Assembly (NCBI RefSeq): GCF_902459505.1
Contig: NC_047084.1
Coordinates: 478,457,023-478,521,022 of the forward strand
Source: Geotrypetes seraphini
Taxonomy: Eukaryota; Chordata; Amphibia; Gymnophiona; Dermophiidae
Length of the DNA stretch: 64,000 nt
Direction: 5' to 3'
Part shown: one piece after another, positions 11,479 to 21,714 of the stretch
Layout: every line of letters starts with the position of its first letter
Numbering within the stretch: position 1 is the first letter of the stretch
The notes under the pieces: model-generated
The model's database searches: none
The model's input: only the letters and a program-made list of their open reading frames with translations
What the model was told of the DNA's origin: nothing
Program-made: the position numbers and the translations under genes

Positions 11479-11551
11479 GCTGAAATAGCTCAGTTGGGAG
11501 AGCGTTAGACTGAAGATCTAAAGGTCCCTGGTTCAATCCCAGGTTTCAGCA
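11479..11551 (+). tRNA. tRNA-Phe (GAA), unit 5
   Basis: The 3' T-stem strand reads CCAGG where the others have CCGGG. This converts a U:G wobble into a Watson-Crick U:A pair, so the fold is kept or improved. The first flank base pair also differs (ATCTC for CCTC), with TTTTT still following. Confidence 0.94.
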
Positions 11552-11916
11552 TCTCTTTTTCTACCTGGTAACCTGGCAGAAGAGGGTAGAAAAATAGCAA
11601 TTGCTCATGTTCTGTTCAGAGCAAGGGTGTATGCTAGCTGTAGAAGCTTGACCCCCCCACCCCCTTGAGACACGGGACTGCCTTCTTAAGCATTTTTTTT
11701 TGTTTGCTTCTTCATGAGTTGTTCACAGGAGTTGACCCAGTAAAATGGAGCCATAAGGTTTCATTCTTAGTGATAAAATTGATTTTGGGTTGGGGGTTTC
11801 TTAAGCAAAGGCTTAAGAATTAAAAGGAGGATGTGAAATCTCTGGCATACGAGAAGTTGAAGTAATAGCTTTAAGAGGGTCTGGCACATCTGTGAGGGGG
11901 ACAACTGCATCCTGTT

Positions 11917-11988
11917 GGTTCCCTGGTGTAATGGTGAGCACTCTGGACTCTGAATCCAGCAATCTGAGTTCAAATCTCAGTGGAACCT
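11917..11988 (+). tRNA. tRNA-Gln (CUG), unit 6, C7 variant
   Basis: C7 as in units 4 and 5, with the T stem fully paired. Confidence 0.9.
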
Positions 11989-13339
11989 ATCCCTTCGGTG
12001 TTAGTAGATATTTTCAGTGAAGTTCCTCTTTAAACATTCTGTATTCAAGGACTTGCAGAAAGCCCCTGAGAGTGCGCAATCTGCTTTACATGTTACCGTA
12101 ATCGTATGCATTTCAGGTTGCCTTTCAGAATGTCTCCTTTGGGATCCCCAATTATGTCTTAAAAGGCTCCATTGCCCTTCTTTATTTCGATCCTGTGGAA
12201 AATTCAATATAGCTGAGGACTGATTTTCCCCTTGCTCCTCCTAGGTTGCAGGTGATGGCATTCGGAAGTGGGGGAGTCCAAGTATGGATGGGACTCCACG
12301 ATAGTTTTTCTTTCAGTTTTGCTCTTCCGCATAAATGTAACTCCTTTTAGACCTAAAGTACCATTGGCTTTGAGAAACCGGTTATCTGGTTGCAGAATCT
12401 GAATCATGCCATGAGCAGAAATGATTTCACCAAACTTAGCTGAGAAAACTGTGAAGAATTTTGGGGTTCACTTTTCTCCTTGTGATTCAGTTTTTATGCA
12501 GTTCTTTCTTTCTCTGTTCGTATAAGTATCTGTCACTTTTCAGGTAGCAAAGCCACTGGTGAATTTATGAAATATGAAGTGACATCAATGGCGGGAACCA
12601 AATTCCAAGACCTGATAATACTGACCTCTTCCTTTTGGAGCTACTGCTTGTATCTGAAAACTGAAACTTGGATCTCGCATTCAAGTTGCGCAACGTCATC
12701 AGCGTTGGTGGGGTAAAGTGTGCAAAATTTAGGAATTCAGTTTTCTTCCTTTACGCGGGTAAAGGTGGTCGCATGGTAAGGGTTGTTTTTTTAATGGTCA
12801 TTACTCTACGTGGGTTAGCAACATGCAAAGTTATGGCTTGTAGACTGAGATGGTTCTTTAGGTTTGATTTGGAGAACGGATGTGAAAATCGCTATATGCC
12901 ACGAAATGAAGAAGAAGTTGCTACTAATTGTTAATTCGTTGCTTGTTATGGGTCCGATAAATTGTTAAGAGAGAAAAGGCGCCAGGCTTGAATTCTGGTA
13001 GCGCTCTTTTTTGAAGAACAGTAGCTGTGCCCTTAAGGGGGATAGGCTGCAGAGCTGAAGCTAGGCGAGCCCAGCGGGGAGAGCTTTACGGTAAGGACGT
13101 AAGGGCCTCTTTTTTGACCTTGAGTTGCAGCAGCTATTTCTCAAAGCTAGTCAAGAATATCACACGCTGTCATGAAAGAAAATGTCTGAGCTTTCAGTGT
13201 CGGAACTGAGTAGTAGAATAAAGAGTGTTGAAAGAAGCCTTTGCAGTTGAGTGCTGGGAGAAAACGAGCATGGAAAGCCATGAAAACGGAGGGAATAGGT
13301 GTAAACGAGCAAATGTCTGTAAAGAGCGCTCAGCCAAGT

Positions 13340-13411
13340 GGTTCCATGGTGTAAAGGTTAGCACTCTGGACTTTGAATCCAGTGATCTGAGTTCAAATCT
13401 CAGTGGAACCT
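13340..13411 (+). tRNA. tRNA-Gln (UUG), unit 6
   Basis: Identical to the unit 1 UUG gene with five-T terminator. Confidence 0.96.
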
Positions 13412-13805
13412 GCTCGCTTTTTAAGCTCAACCGCCAGCAGCTGCCCTTATGAGATGAATACTCAAGCCTGTGTAGACTGCTGAATAGGGGCAATGGTATC
13501 ATAGCAAAGTATGGTCCTTGGAATGAGGTAAATTTAGCCATCTAGCTATCCAAGAGCACAAAGGAAAGAGGAATACAAAGATAGAAGTCCAGGCATGTTG
13601 TGCTGGGGAGGGGTGGGGTGGGTGCAAAATTTATCAGGGACCCTTTGGCCCTGCTCGCTCTTCAGCAGCACAGTTGCAAGGAGAGTGGGAAGACCACCTG
13701 AGCTTTTAAAAAGGATGAGATGTCGGTCTTGAATATACTTCCCTTTAAAGGGTAGGTAGAGGGAGGACCCATGCAGGTACCTGCACTTGAGGCGAAGCTT
13801 CAGGT

Positions 13806-13878
13806 GCTGAAATAGCTCAGTTGGGAGAGCGTTAGACTAAAGATCTAAAGATCCCTGGTTCAATCCCGGGTTTCAGCA
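13806..13878 (+). tRNA. tRNA-Phe-like gene with anticodon AAA, unit 6
   Basis: The anticodon loop reads CTAAAGA, so G34 is A and the anticodon is AAA instead of GAA. The variable loop is AGATC instead of AGGTC (G46 to A, a base that normally joins a D-arm triple). All stems are intact. Vertebrate genomes normally decode both Phe codons with GAA. An A34 would either read UUU only or, if made inosine, could also touch the Leu codon UUA. I take it as a decaying copy, but an expressed isoacceptor cannot be excluded from sequence. Confidence 0.88.
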
Positions 13879-14242
13879 CCTCTTTTTCTACCTGGTAACC
13901 TGGCAGAAGAGGGTAGAAAAATAGCAATTGCTCATGTTCTGTTCAGAGCAAGGGTGTATGCTAGCTGTAGAAGCTTGACCCCCACACCCCCTTGATACAC
14001 GGGACTGCCTTCTTAAGCATTTTTTTTGTTTGCTTCTTCATGAGTTGTTCACAGGAGTTGACCCAGTAAAATGGAGCCATAAGGTTTCATTCTTAGTGAT
14101 AAAATTGATTTTGGGTTGGGGGTTCCTTAAGCAAAGGCTTAAGAATTAAAAGGAGGATGTGAAATCTCTGGCATACGAGAAGTTGAAGTAATAGCTGTAA
14201 GAGGGTCTGGCACATCTGTGAGGGGGACAACTGCATCCTGTT

Positions 14243-14314
14243 GGTTCCATGGTGTAATGGTGAGCACTCTGGACTCTGAATCCAGCAATCTGAGTTCAAA
14301 TCTCAGTGGAACCT
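14243..14314 (+). tRNA. tRNA-Gln (CUG), unit 7
   Basis: Identical to the unit 1 CUG gene (A7 form). Confidence 0.96.
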
Positions 14315-15665
14315 ATCCCTTCGGTGTTAGTAGATATTTTCAGTGAAGTTCCTCTTTAAACATTCTGTATTCAAGGACTTGCAGAAAGCCCCTGAGAGTG
14401 CGCAATCTGCTTTACATGTTACCGTAATCGTATGCATTTCAGGTTGCCTTTCAGAGTGTCTCCTTTGGGATCCCCAATTATGTCTTAAAAGGCTCCATTG
14501 CCCTTCTTTATTGCGATCCTGTGGAAAATTCAATATAGCTGAGGACTGATTTTCCCCTTGCTCCTCCTAGGTTGCAGGTGATGGCATTCGGAAGTGGGGG
14601 AGTCCAAGTATGGATGGGACTCCACGATAGTTTTTCTTTCAGTTTTGCTCTTCCGCATAAATGTAACTCCTTTTAGACCTAAAGTACCATTGGCTTTGAG
14701 AAACCGGTTATCTGGTTGCAGAATCTGAATCATGCCATGAGCAGAAATGATTTCACCAAACTTAGCTGAGAAAACTGTGAAGAATTTTGGGGTTCACTTT
14801 TCTCCTTGTGATTCAGTTTTTATGCAGTTCTTTCTTTCTCTGTTCGTATAAGTATCTGTCACTTTTCAGGTAGCAAAGCCACTGGTGAATTTATGAAATA
14901 TGAAGTGACATCAATGGCGGGAACCAAATTCCAAGACCTGATAATACTGACCTCTTCCTTTTGGAGCTACTGCTTGTATCTGAAAACTGAAACTTGGATC
15001 TCGCATTCAAGTTGCGCAACGTCATCAGCGTTGGTGGGGTAAAGTGTGCAAAATTTAGGAATTCAGTTTTCTTCCTTTACGCGGGTAAAGGTGGTCGCAT
15101 GGTAAGGGTTGTTTTTTTAATGGTCATTACTCTACGTGGGTTAGCAACATGCAAAGTTATGGCTTGTAGACTGAGATGGTTCTTTAGGTTTGATTTGGAG
15201 AACGGATGTGAAAATCGCTATATGCCACGAAATGAAGAAGAAGTTGCTACTAATTGTTAATTCGTTGCTTGTTATGGGTCCGATAAATTGTTAAGAGAGA
15301 AAAGGCGCCAGGCTTGAATTCTGGTAGCGCTCTCTTTTGAAGAACAGTAGCTGTGCCCTTAAGGGGGATAGGCTGCAGAGCTGAAGCTAGGCGAGCCCAG
15401 CGGGGAGAGCTTTACGGTAAGGACGTAAGGGCCTCTTTTTTGACCTTGAGTTGAAGCAGCTATTTCTCAAAGCTAGTCAAGAATATCACGCGCTGTCATG
15501 AAAGAAAATGTCTGAGCCTTCAGTGTCGGAACTGAGTAGTAGAATAAAGAGTGTTGAAAGAAGCCTTTGCAGTTGAGTGCTGGGAGAAAACGAGCATGGA
15601 AAGCCATGAAAACGGAGGGAATAGGTGTAAACGAGCAAATGTCTGTAAAGAGCGCTCAGCCAAGT

Positions 15666-15737
15666 GGTTCCATGGTGTAAAGGTTAGCACTCTGGACTTT
15701 GAATCCAGTGATCTGAGTTCAAATCTCAGTGGAACCT
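15666..15737 (+). tRNA. tRNA-Gln (UUG), unit 7
   Basis: Identical to the unit 1 UUG gene; the last intact tRNA gene before the array edge. Confidence 0.96.
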
Positions 15738-16138
15738 GCTCGCTTTTTAAGCTCAACCGCCAGCAGCTGCCCTTATGAGATGAATACTCAAGCCTGTGTA
15801 GACTGCTGAATAGGGGCAATGGTATCATAGCAAAGTATGGTCCCTGGAATGAGGTAAATTTAGCCATCTAGCTATCCAAGAGCACAAAGGAAAGAGGAAT
15901 ACAAAGATAGAAGTCCAGGCATGTTGTGCTGAGGGGAGGGGTGGGTGCAAAATTTATCAGGGACCCTGTGGCCCTGCTCGCCCTTCAGCAGCACTGTTGC
16001 AAGGAGAGTGGGAAGACCCCCCTGAGCTTTTCAAAAGGACGTGATGTCGGTGTTGAATAGCTTTCCCTTTTAAGGGTAGGTAGAGGGAGGACCTATGGAG
16101 GTACCTGCACTTGAGGCAAAGCTATAGGTACTAAATCA

Positions 16139-16211
16139 GCTTAAATAGCTTAGTTGGGAGAGCGTTAGATTGAAGATCTAAAGGTCTCTGGCTCAATCCC
16201 GGGTTTCAGCA
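16139..16211 (+). pseudogene. tRNA-Phe pseudogene at the array edge, unit 7
   Basis: Aligns over all 73 bases but carries five or more changes: G4 to T (acceptor mismatch), C13 to T, C32 to T, C49 to T and T54 to C. T54 is near-invariant and part of the B box (GGTTC becomes GGCTC). Anticodon GAA is still readable. Transcription and folding should both be impaired. Confidence 0.88.
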
Positions 16212-16317
16212 CCTCTTTTTCTATCTGGTAACCTGGCAGAAGAGGGTAGAAAAATAGCAATTGCTCATGCTCTGTTCAGAGCAAGGGTGTATGCTAGCTG
16301 TAGAAGCTTGACCCCCC

Positions 16318-16522
16318 ACCCCCTTGAGACACGGGACTGCTTTGTTAAGCATTTTTTTGTTTGCTTCTTCATGAGTTGTTCACAGTAGTTGACCCAGTAA
16401 AATGGAGCCATAAGGTTTCATTCTTAGTAATAAAATTGATTTTGGGTTGGGGGTTCCTTAAGCAAAGGCTTAAGAATTAAAAGGATTAAAAGAATTAGGC
16501 TGCAGAGCAAAGGCTAGGCGAT
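16318..16522 (+). repeat. tRNA array unit 8, internally deleted and truncated
   Basis: Positions 16318-16485 match the first 165 or so bases of a unit. The sequence then jumps to a match for unit position about 1388-1415 (TAGGCTGCAGAGC then GGCTAGGCGA), so about 1.2 kb including Gln(CUG) is missing. ATTAAAAGGATTAAAAGAATT at the joint looks like a short duplication. Unit identity ends at 16522 where a foldback element begins. No tRNA gene is left here. Confidence 0.9.
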
Positions 16523-16742
16523 ACAGTGATAAAAATCCAATCGGACCCTACACTGTCCGTGCTTTGACGAACACACCTTCCTCCAGCTTGTCAGCGGTGT
16601 TCTTTGCTCACATGTTTAAAGACAATAGACTGTTTTCAGTCCAATTCTTTATATGTGAGTTTGCAAACTATTGGACCCTTGAGGAAGGCGTGTTTGCTGA
16701 AACACGGACCGTGTAGGTTATGGTTGGATTTTTATCACTGAA
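16523..16742. mobile_element. Foldback element abutting the tRNA array
   Basis: Imperfect inverted repeats of about 60 bases: 16523-16583 (starts CAGTGATAAAAATCCAATC, contains ACTGTCCGTG) and 16681-16742 (contains ACGGACCGTGTAGG, ends TTTTTATCACTG). The motif CTTGAGGAAGGCGTGTTTGC resembles the CCTGAGGAAG...GAAAC motif seen again at 51530 and in other foldbacks here. No coding capacity is seen. It joins unit 8 directly, so it may have been involved in ending the array. Class is unknown. Confidence 0.6.
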
Positions 16743-17087
16743 TTTTTTATCCTCATACTTTTTAAATTGAATTTTCATGTTTTTATAAGTCAGTGTATAA
16801 TAAATTATCTCCAGAACATCTATATCCACAGTTTTTTGTTTTTGATTATCAAGTTGAACCTTCAATAAAGTCTACATCTGACACATCAACTCTCCACAGA
16901 GTTTTTTGTTATTGTTTGTTTTTCTCTTCTGTGGAGTTACCAGGGTCATTTTTTGTTTCACAATCACATATACACTGAAGTTCAATAAAGCTAAAAACAA
17001 ATGTTGGGGTATTGACTCTTCTCCATCCAGTACTAAATTAAATATGGGAACTTTGGAATATAATTTGGAATTTTCTTTAAAAATTAT
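16743..17087. other. AT-rich sequence, unassigned
   Basis: Contains AATAAA-like motifs and T-rich runs following the foldback, probably its unclassified 3' continuation. No supported gene. Confidence 0.3.
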
Positions 17088-17510
17088 GGGGTCAATATTC
17101 ACCTATCGGTGGTGAATGTTTTGCTCACTGTTGATGGTGTAATTCCCAGATCTTCAAAGCTGGGAGCTGTGTTAGCTTTGGCTTTCAATACCCAGTTATT
17201 TTTAAGCTAACACATAGCCCTTTAAGTTGATATTTGGCTGCCATGAGCTACTGTATAAAGACAGGAGAGACATTTATGCGATCCCATTTGTGTGGTAACC
17301 CTTGCTGCTTACGTGCTGAATATCAGCACTTAAATGACCAAGTGCTGACTCTGACCCCCAAAGGTCCCCAAGATAGCCAACTTTGTGTTCAAAGCTAGCT
17401 GCAATATTCAGTGACATGTAGCCGGTTAAGTGCCACTGAATATTAGCAGTTAGCCCTGACCAAACGATTAACCAGTTAAGAACCAGCCAAATCGTTCTGA
17501 ATACTGGTAA
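17088..17510. mobile_element. MITE of the 'GGGYCAATATTCA' family
   Basis: Begins GGGGTCAATATTCACC and ends near GTTCTGAATACTGG, with repeated inner motifs such as TGCTGAATATCAGCACT. Related copies lie at 40016, 41485 and 49081. Termini are roughly inverted (CAATATTCA / TGAATACTG), so it looks like a short non-autonomous DNA element; superfamily not assigned. Confidence 0.5.
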
Positions 17511-17622
17511 GTCTAGGAATTACTTTAAATTCTGATTTAAGTGTGATGGAACAGTTTAATATGTCGATAAAGAATGTTTTTAAAATAAATTGTTCTTACT
17601 TCATTGAATTTGAAAATACAAG

Positions 17623-18636
17623 GAGGGGAAAAATAAAAAAATGTGTTAAAGTCCATTTTGGGCCTAGAGCACTAGTTACCCAAAGTCAGCAGTGTCTAAA
17701 ATCCATTTTCGAAAAATACGTCCAAGCCAAGTCATCTATCTTTATAACGCATTCTCGTCCAAAAAATCATTCAAGTCAAAAATGCCTAGAACAAGTCCTT
17801 TTGGATGTGGGAGGGGTCAGCAAAGTGATGCCAGACATGGCAACAGAGTAGTGGAGTACCTTACAGGACACTGCTGTGAACTTCACAAAAAGGGTGCCCC
17901 ATAAACATTTCACCACAACTCCCTTGCAGGTCATGGTGAGTCCTCCAAACCCTGCTATACCTACCTGTCTACCACCCCAACAACCTTTATGGCTGCAGGT
18001 GGCACCTATATGGCAGTACAGTAGGATTTGGGGTTTTTTTGTGGACTCACATTTTTCAACATGAATGCAGTGGTTAGAGTGGCTTATGGGCCTGGGTCCT
18101 CTTCTCTATGGTTCACTAGCCCACCCCCCAGACTACTTAAGCCACCTCTGTGCAGCTCTACTTGGCTTTCCTATGCCAGGTGCTGATGTTCTGGAGGCAG
18201 ATATGTACGTTTTTATTCTGATTTTTATGGCGGTGGGTGGGGGGGTTCAGTGGTCACTGGGGTAGTGTCTGGGGGTCTGTACTTTGTGTCTTCAGTGGTT
18301 ATCTGGTTATTTTGGATACCTTCTGGGCACTTATACCTGTTTTTAGATCACCTAAGTCACAACGTATAAGTTCCGTCTAGGCAGTCTCGTCAAACTTTCA
18401 ATTATTGCTGGAGGACAACTAAGTCTATGTTGGCCCACCTCCCGCCCACCTCCCGCCCTAACCACTCCCGAAAATTCTCCTTTTCACTTTGGACGCACAG
18501 CAGTGAAAAGGCCTAAGCTGCTTTTAGATACGTCTAAAACCTGTTTCGATTATCGGCACTTGGACGACTTTTTTTGATCATCTAAGTGCCGATTTCGATG
18601 GGTTTTTAGATGTATTTTTGGTTCGATTATGAGCCC
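17623..18636. mobile_element. Non-autonomous DNA element ending GATTATGAGCCCCTT
   Basis: The right end (GATTATGAGCCCCTT) and inner motifs GGCACTTGGACG and GATCATCTAAGTGCCGA recur at 38719-39825, 46240-46490, 50370-50560, 56520-56805 and 61075-61240. The left end near 17623 is uncertain. The middle part (TTAGAGTGG, GGGCCTGGGTCC) recurs at 54745-54980. No transposase frame is seen. Confidence 0.45.
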
Positions 18637-18639
18637 CTT

Positions 18640-19120
18640 ACTGTTTAATCAATTCCAAATTCTTTCACAGGCTTTAGTTTTGACACTACTAGACTATTCT
18701 AATGCCCTATATATTGGTTGCTCGACCAAACAAAGGAAAATATTACTGACATTACAAAATACAGCATCTCATATGATGTGTAGAGCACAAAAAATATGAG
18801 TGTCTCCAATTTTGAACAGATTACACTGGTTGCCTATAGAAGCCAGAGCCATATTTAAATTATGTATGTATGTTTTTAGGGTTTGTTATGACATTGGTCC
18901 AGCATATGTAGTCGAGCTATTAGAATTTTCATCCTTAAGTAATTTTACTCGCCAATGCAAATTCTTCTTATCATAATACTCTTCGGTGAAGGGAATTAAA
19001 AGTAAGGGAATATTATCTTCTTTAATATCTTTTCTTGTTGCTTATTCATGGAACTCAAACATTTATACAATTTTCGTTAGTTTTATTGATTCTTGTCTGT
19101 ATTTTCTAGCATTGTTCTGG
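18640..19120 (+). mobile_element. L2-like LINE fragment, RT C-terminal part
   Basis: Translates with interruptions to the thumb region after the RT core, for example LDYSNALYIG and LNRLHWLPIEARAIFKLC, which are standard L2-type motifs. Lacks the catalytic YADD and both ends. Inactive remnant. Confidence 0.8.
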
Positions 19121-19319
19121 CTTCTTGCTCATACAGCATGTAGAACCAGTGATATTAAGAAACTGTGGTCTACAAGAATTATATTGTATGCATAAATGCA
19201 AAGAAAAAAAAATCACTTATGTGGTTAGCATCAAATGCTGACTACCCAAGCAATTTTCAGTTTTGGCCCCCTATATGTTTGACATGCTCATCACTCATCC
19301 AGAAATCAGTCACAACTGG

Positions 19320-19811
19320 GACACAAATATTTTAACCTCTTTTAATGTTCTTCTGGTATACATCAAATATTAAGAAATCAGTATTTGAAAAACCCTGAAA
19401 TTTAACTGTTTCTGATCCAGTAACAGTTCCAGGGACATCAAAAGCATCTAGAAAACTCATGCAGGAAACCTTGTAAAATTTGTGAAAAAGAAAACATTAC
19501 TCTTCCCTCTGATTCCCGTCTCACATAAACATGAGGTAGTTAAGGTTCCTTATGTTACAAGCCTGGTGCAAACTTTCAGAATGCAATGAATGGTAACAAT
19601 TCATGCATGTAAACTGCCAATGCTAAGTTTGATGAAAAAAAAAAAGATTTAGCCTGAGCTGTCATCTCAAGTTTTTCACCAAAAAGTGGCAGTCTGAAAT
19701 TATACCAGAACCAGCAAAGAGAAAATAAAATTGGAGTCTCTTGGTTTAGTTTGAAGATGGTCCTGGCTCTGTTGGTTTCTCATGGTTGCTTATAACATTG
19801 TCTATCCGTAT
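19320..19811 (-). CDS. Possible terminal exon and 3' UTR of an unnamed minus-strand gene
   Basis: On the minus strand a pyrimidine tract and AG (TCTGTTTCTGGTTTTAG) precede 19811. If spliced to the exon at 36830-36919, whose last two bases are AG, the frame gives R-Y-G and stops at 19802-19804, and the rest would be 3' UTR. A second frame from the same acceptor stays open for 21 codons to 19746 (IRIDNVISNHEK...). A minus-strand ATTAAA near 19340 could be a poly(A) signal. The stretch has no recognised repeat. All of this is inference from splice-like signals; the intron would be about 17 kb of repeats. No family recognised. Confidence 0.28.
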
Positions 19812-19829
19812 CTAAAACCAGAAACAGAC

Positions 19830-20145
19830 ATTTATTAATAGACTATAAGATTTTAATGCAATAAATATTTTAGAATAATAACAAGATCAATCCAAGGTTA
19901 TGTGACACTCCAGGTCAGTGGTCTTCACTAATTTTTCAGTAGGGGTTGTTTTGAATCTAAAAAAGCTGTAGGAGAGCCAACAAATATTTTCCTACTTGGG
20001 ACCACTACATCAACCAAAGTTTCTGGACTTCTATCCCCAACAGAATACCTAACCTCAGTCACATAAGCAGAAAACAGAAAAAACACTTTTCAAATACAAA
20101 CCCACAAACTAAAATTACTATTGTACACAAACAAAACCCTAATAT
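19830..20145. other. Unassigned, possibly unique sequence
   Basis: AT-rich, no clear repeat signature and no supported gene. Confidence 0.3.
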
Positions 20146-20216
20146 CAAGTTTCAAGTTTATTTAAAATTTGATGCAATCGCTTATAAAATTTCTAAGCAA
20201 TGTACAATACTTAAAA
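20146..20216 (-). mobile_element. LINE 3' tail fragment
   Basis: Reads TTTCTAAGCAATGTACAAT and similar, the reverse of an L2-like 3' end of the type seen elsewhere here (AGCGGTTTACAAT). Very short. Confidence 0.45.
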
Positions 20217-20224
20217 AAGGGGTA

Positions 20225-21710
20225 ATTTTAGTACCAAAACTTTATTGATCTCTCTTCTTTCTAAAATCCAACAACTACGACTTCAAAATAAATGTTCAAT
20301 TTTGCTTCAGTTTGATTTGTCCACGGCGTTTGATGTAGTACATCATGACATTTTGCTCCAATTACTTTCAGATATCAGTCTTAATCAGGTTGTTCTTGTT
20401 TGGTTTTCTAAATTTTTATTGGCCCGATCTTATTCAGTTAATATTGATGATAATATTTCTAATTCCTGGCAACCTCCTTGCGGAGTTCTCCAGGGCTTTC
20501 CACTTTCCCCAATTTTGTTCAATCTTTATATGACAACTTTGAATATTTATAAGCTATCAGTGTGGGAAACACTTTTTACTTATGCTGATGACATTTTTAT
20601 ACTGATTGAGATTGATCTAAATATTACCAATTTAACTTTTAAAATAAATTGTTGTATCTCTAAACTTCAAACTTGGGCTATGCCTGTCCAGATGAAGCTA
20701 AATGCAGCTAAAACTAAACTTCTGTGGTTAGGTCCAAAATTGGATCATCTTTCTTCCACTGTACTTTTGGATTCTGGAGCCTCCCTACAAATTGAGTTCT
20801 TCTCTAAGATTTTGGGAATACTTTTTGATCCTTCTCTTACTTTTAAGGATCAAATGAACTCTCTGGTTAAGAAATGTTTTTTCAGCTTACGAATGTTGAG
20901 GAAGGTCAGATCTCTTTTCCATCAACGTCATTTTTCTGTTTTGGTCCAATCTATTATATTATCCCGGTTAGATTATTGTAACGCCATTTATCTTGGCATC
21001 ACTAAGAACTGCCTTCAAAGACCACAATTGATTCAGAATACCGCCGTGAAATTGATCTATGGAAAGAGCAAATGCGACCATGTGACTCCTTTGCTTTTCT
21101 CTCTCAATTGGCTCCTGATTTATTTTAGAATTCAGTTTAAGGGCTCCTTTTATCAAGGTGCGCTACGGGGGTTAGCGCATTGGACATTTCATCACACGCT
21201 AACCCCCGTGGCAAGCCAAAATACTAATGCCTCGTCAATGGAGGCGTTAGCGACTAGTGTGGCAGGCGGTTTAATGTGAGGTATTCCGCGAATTAAACCC
21301 CTACCGCACCTTGATATGTATTGTTTTAAAGATTTTACATGGTATATTTGCTCCTCTTGTTCCTCTACTATGGAATGTTTATATATTTTCATATGCGAGA
21401 AGCATTCATCGATTTAAACTTTCTCTTCCTTCTAGGAAAGGAATTCAAGGAGTTAAGAATTTTATCAGCTCTCTGGCGTTTAAATTTCCCTAACTATGGA
21501 ATGAACTTCCCCTAATTTTGAGGTGTCCCAGTTCCTTCCAACTCTTCCATAAACTTCTAAAAACTTTTTTATTCACTAAACATTTTGAAAACTAACTCTT
21601 GCATTTCAGTTTACTTTATTTTTCAAAAAATTTATTGTTAACTGCGTCGAGCTTCTTTTGGTTGAAGACCCAGTATATAAGGTTAAGTTTTAGTTTAGTT
21701 TAGTAATACA
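20225..21710 (+). mobile_element. L2-like LINE, 5'-truncated, interrupted by a MITE
   Basis: An open frame (20245-21279) encodes the reverse transcriptase palm: DLSTAFDVVHHDILL near residue 24, LQGFPLSPILFNLYM at about 82-96 and the catalytic YADD at about 113-116, then LDYCNAIYLG and a frame that runs into foreign sequence at residue 300. No endonuclease domain remains. The start codon is only the first Met after truncation. After the insert at 21142-21310 the LINE resumes (TTTAAAGATTTTACATGG) and ends with GTCGAGCTTCTTTTGG and a TTTAG-repeat tail. G-V-L-Q-G-F replaces the usual GVPQGS, a sign of decay. Confidence 0.88.
21142..21310. mobile_element. Harbinger-like MITE inside the LINE
   Basis: Starts GGGCTCCTTTTATCAAGG after TAA and has an inner palindrome GGGGGTTAGCG...CGCTAACCCCC. 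The right end stops at CGCACCTTGAT without the expected AAAGGAGCCC, so that end is lost. A full relative with TTA duplications is at 59126. Confidence 0.6.
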
Positions 21711-21714
21711 GAAA

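Larger units (their letters stand above)
9326..11658 (+). repeat. tRNA array unit 5
   Basis: Insert-bearing subtype like units 2 and 4. Private changes include TAAAGCGCTGTCAGCC in place of TAAAGAGCGCTCAGCC just before Gln(UUG) (about 10994) and one T-stem change in its Phe gene. Confidence 0.97.
11659..13985 (+). repeat. tRNA array unit 6
   Basis: Insert-free subtype. It is a mosaic: TTTATTTCGATCC (about 12180) is shared with unit 1, the C7 form of Gln(CUG) with units 4 and 5, and GACCACCTGAGC (about 13694) with unit 2. Its Phe gene has a changed anticodon. Confidence 0.97.
13986..16317 (+). repeat. tRNA array unit 7 (last full unit, 3' part diverged)
   Basis: Starts with the GATACAC variant of unit 3 and matches the other units closely until about 15930. 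From there to 16317 the changes become dense, for example TTGAATAGCTTTCCC for TTGAATATACTTCCC and a degraded Phe gene. This is the pattern expected where the edge of an array escapes homogenisation. Confidence 0.96.

Noticed and set aside
344-15867. Recurrent open frames of 60-133 codons in every array unit
   Set aside because: They recur only because the units are near-identical copies. They overlap on both strands, run across tRNA genes, change length with small indels between units and resemble no protein.
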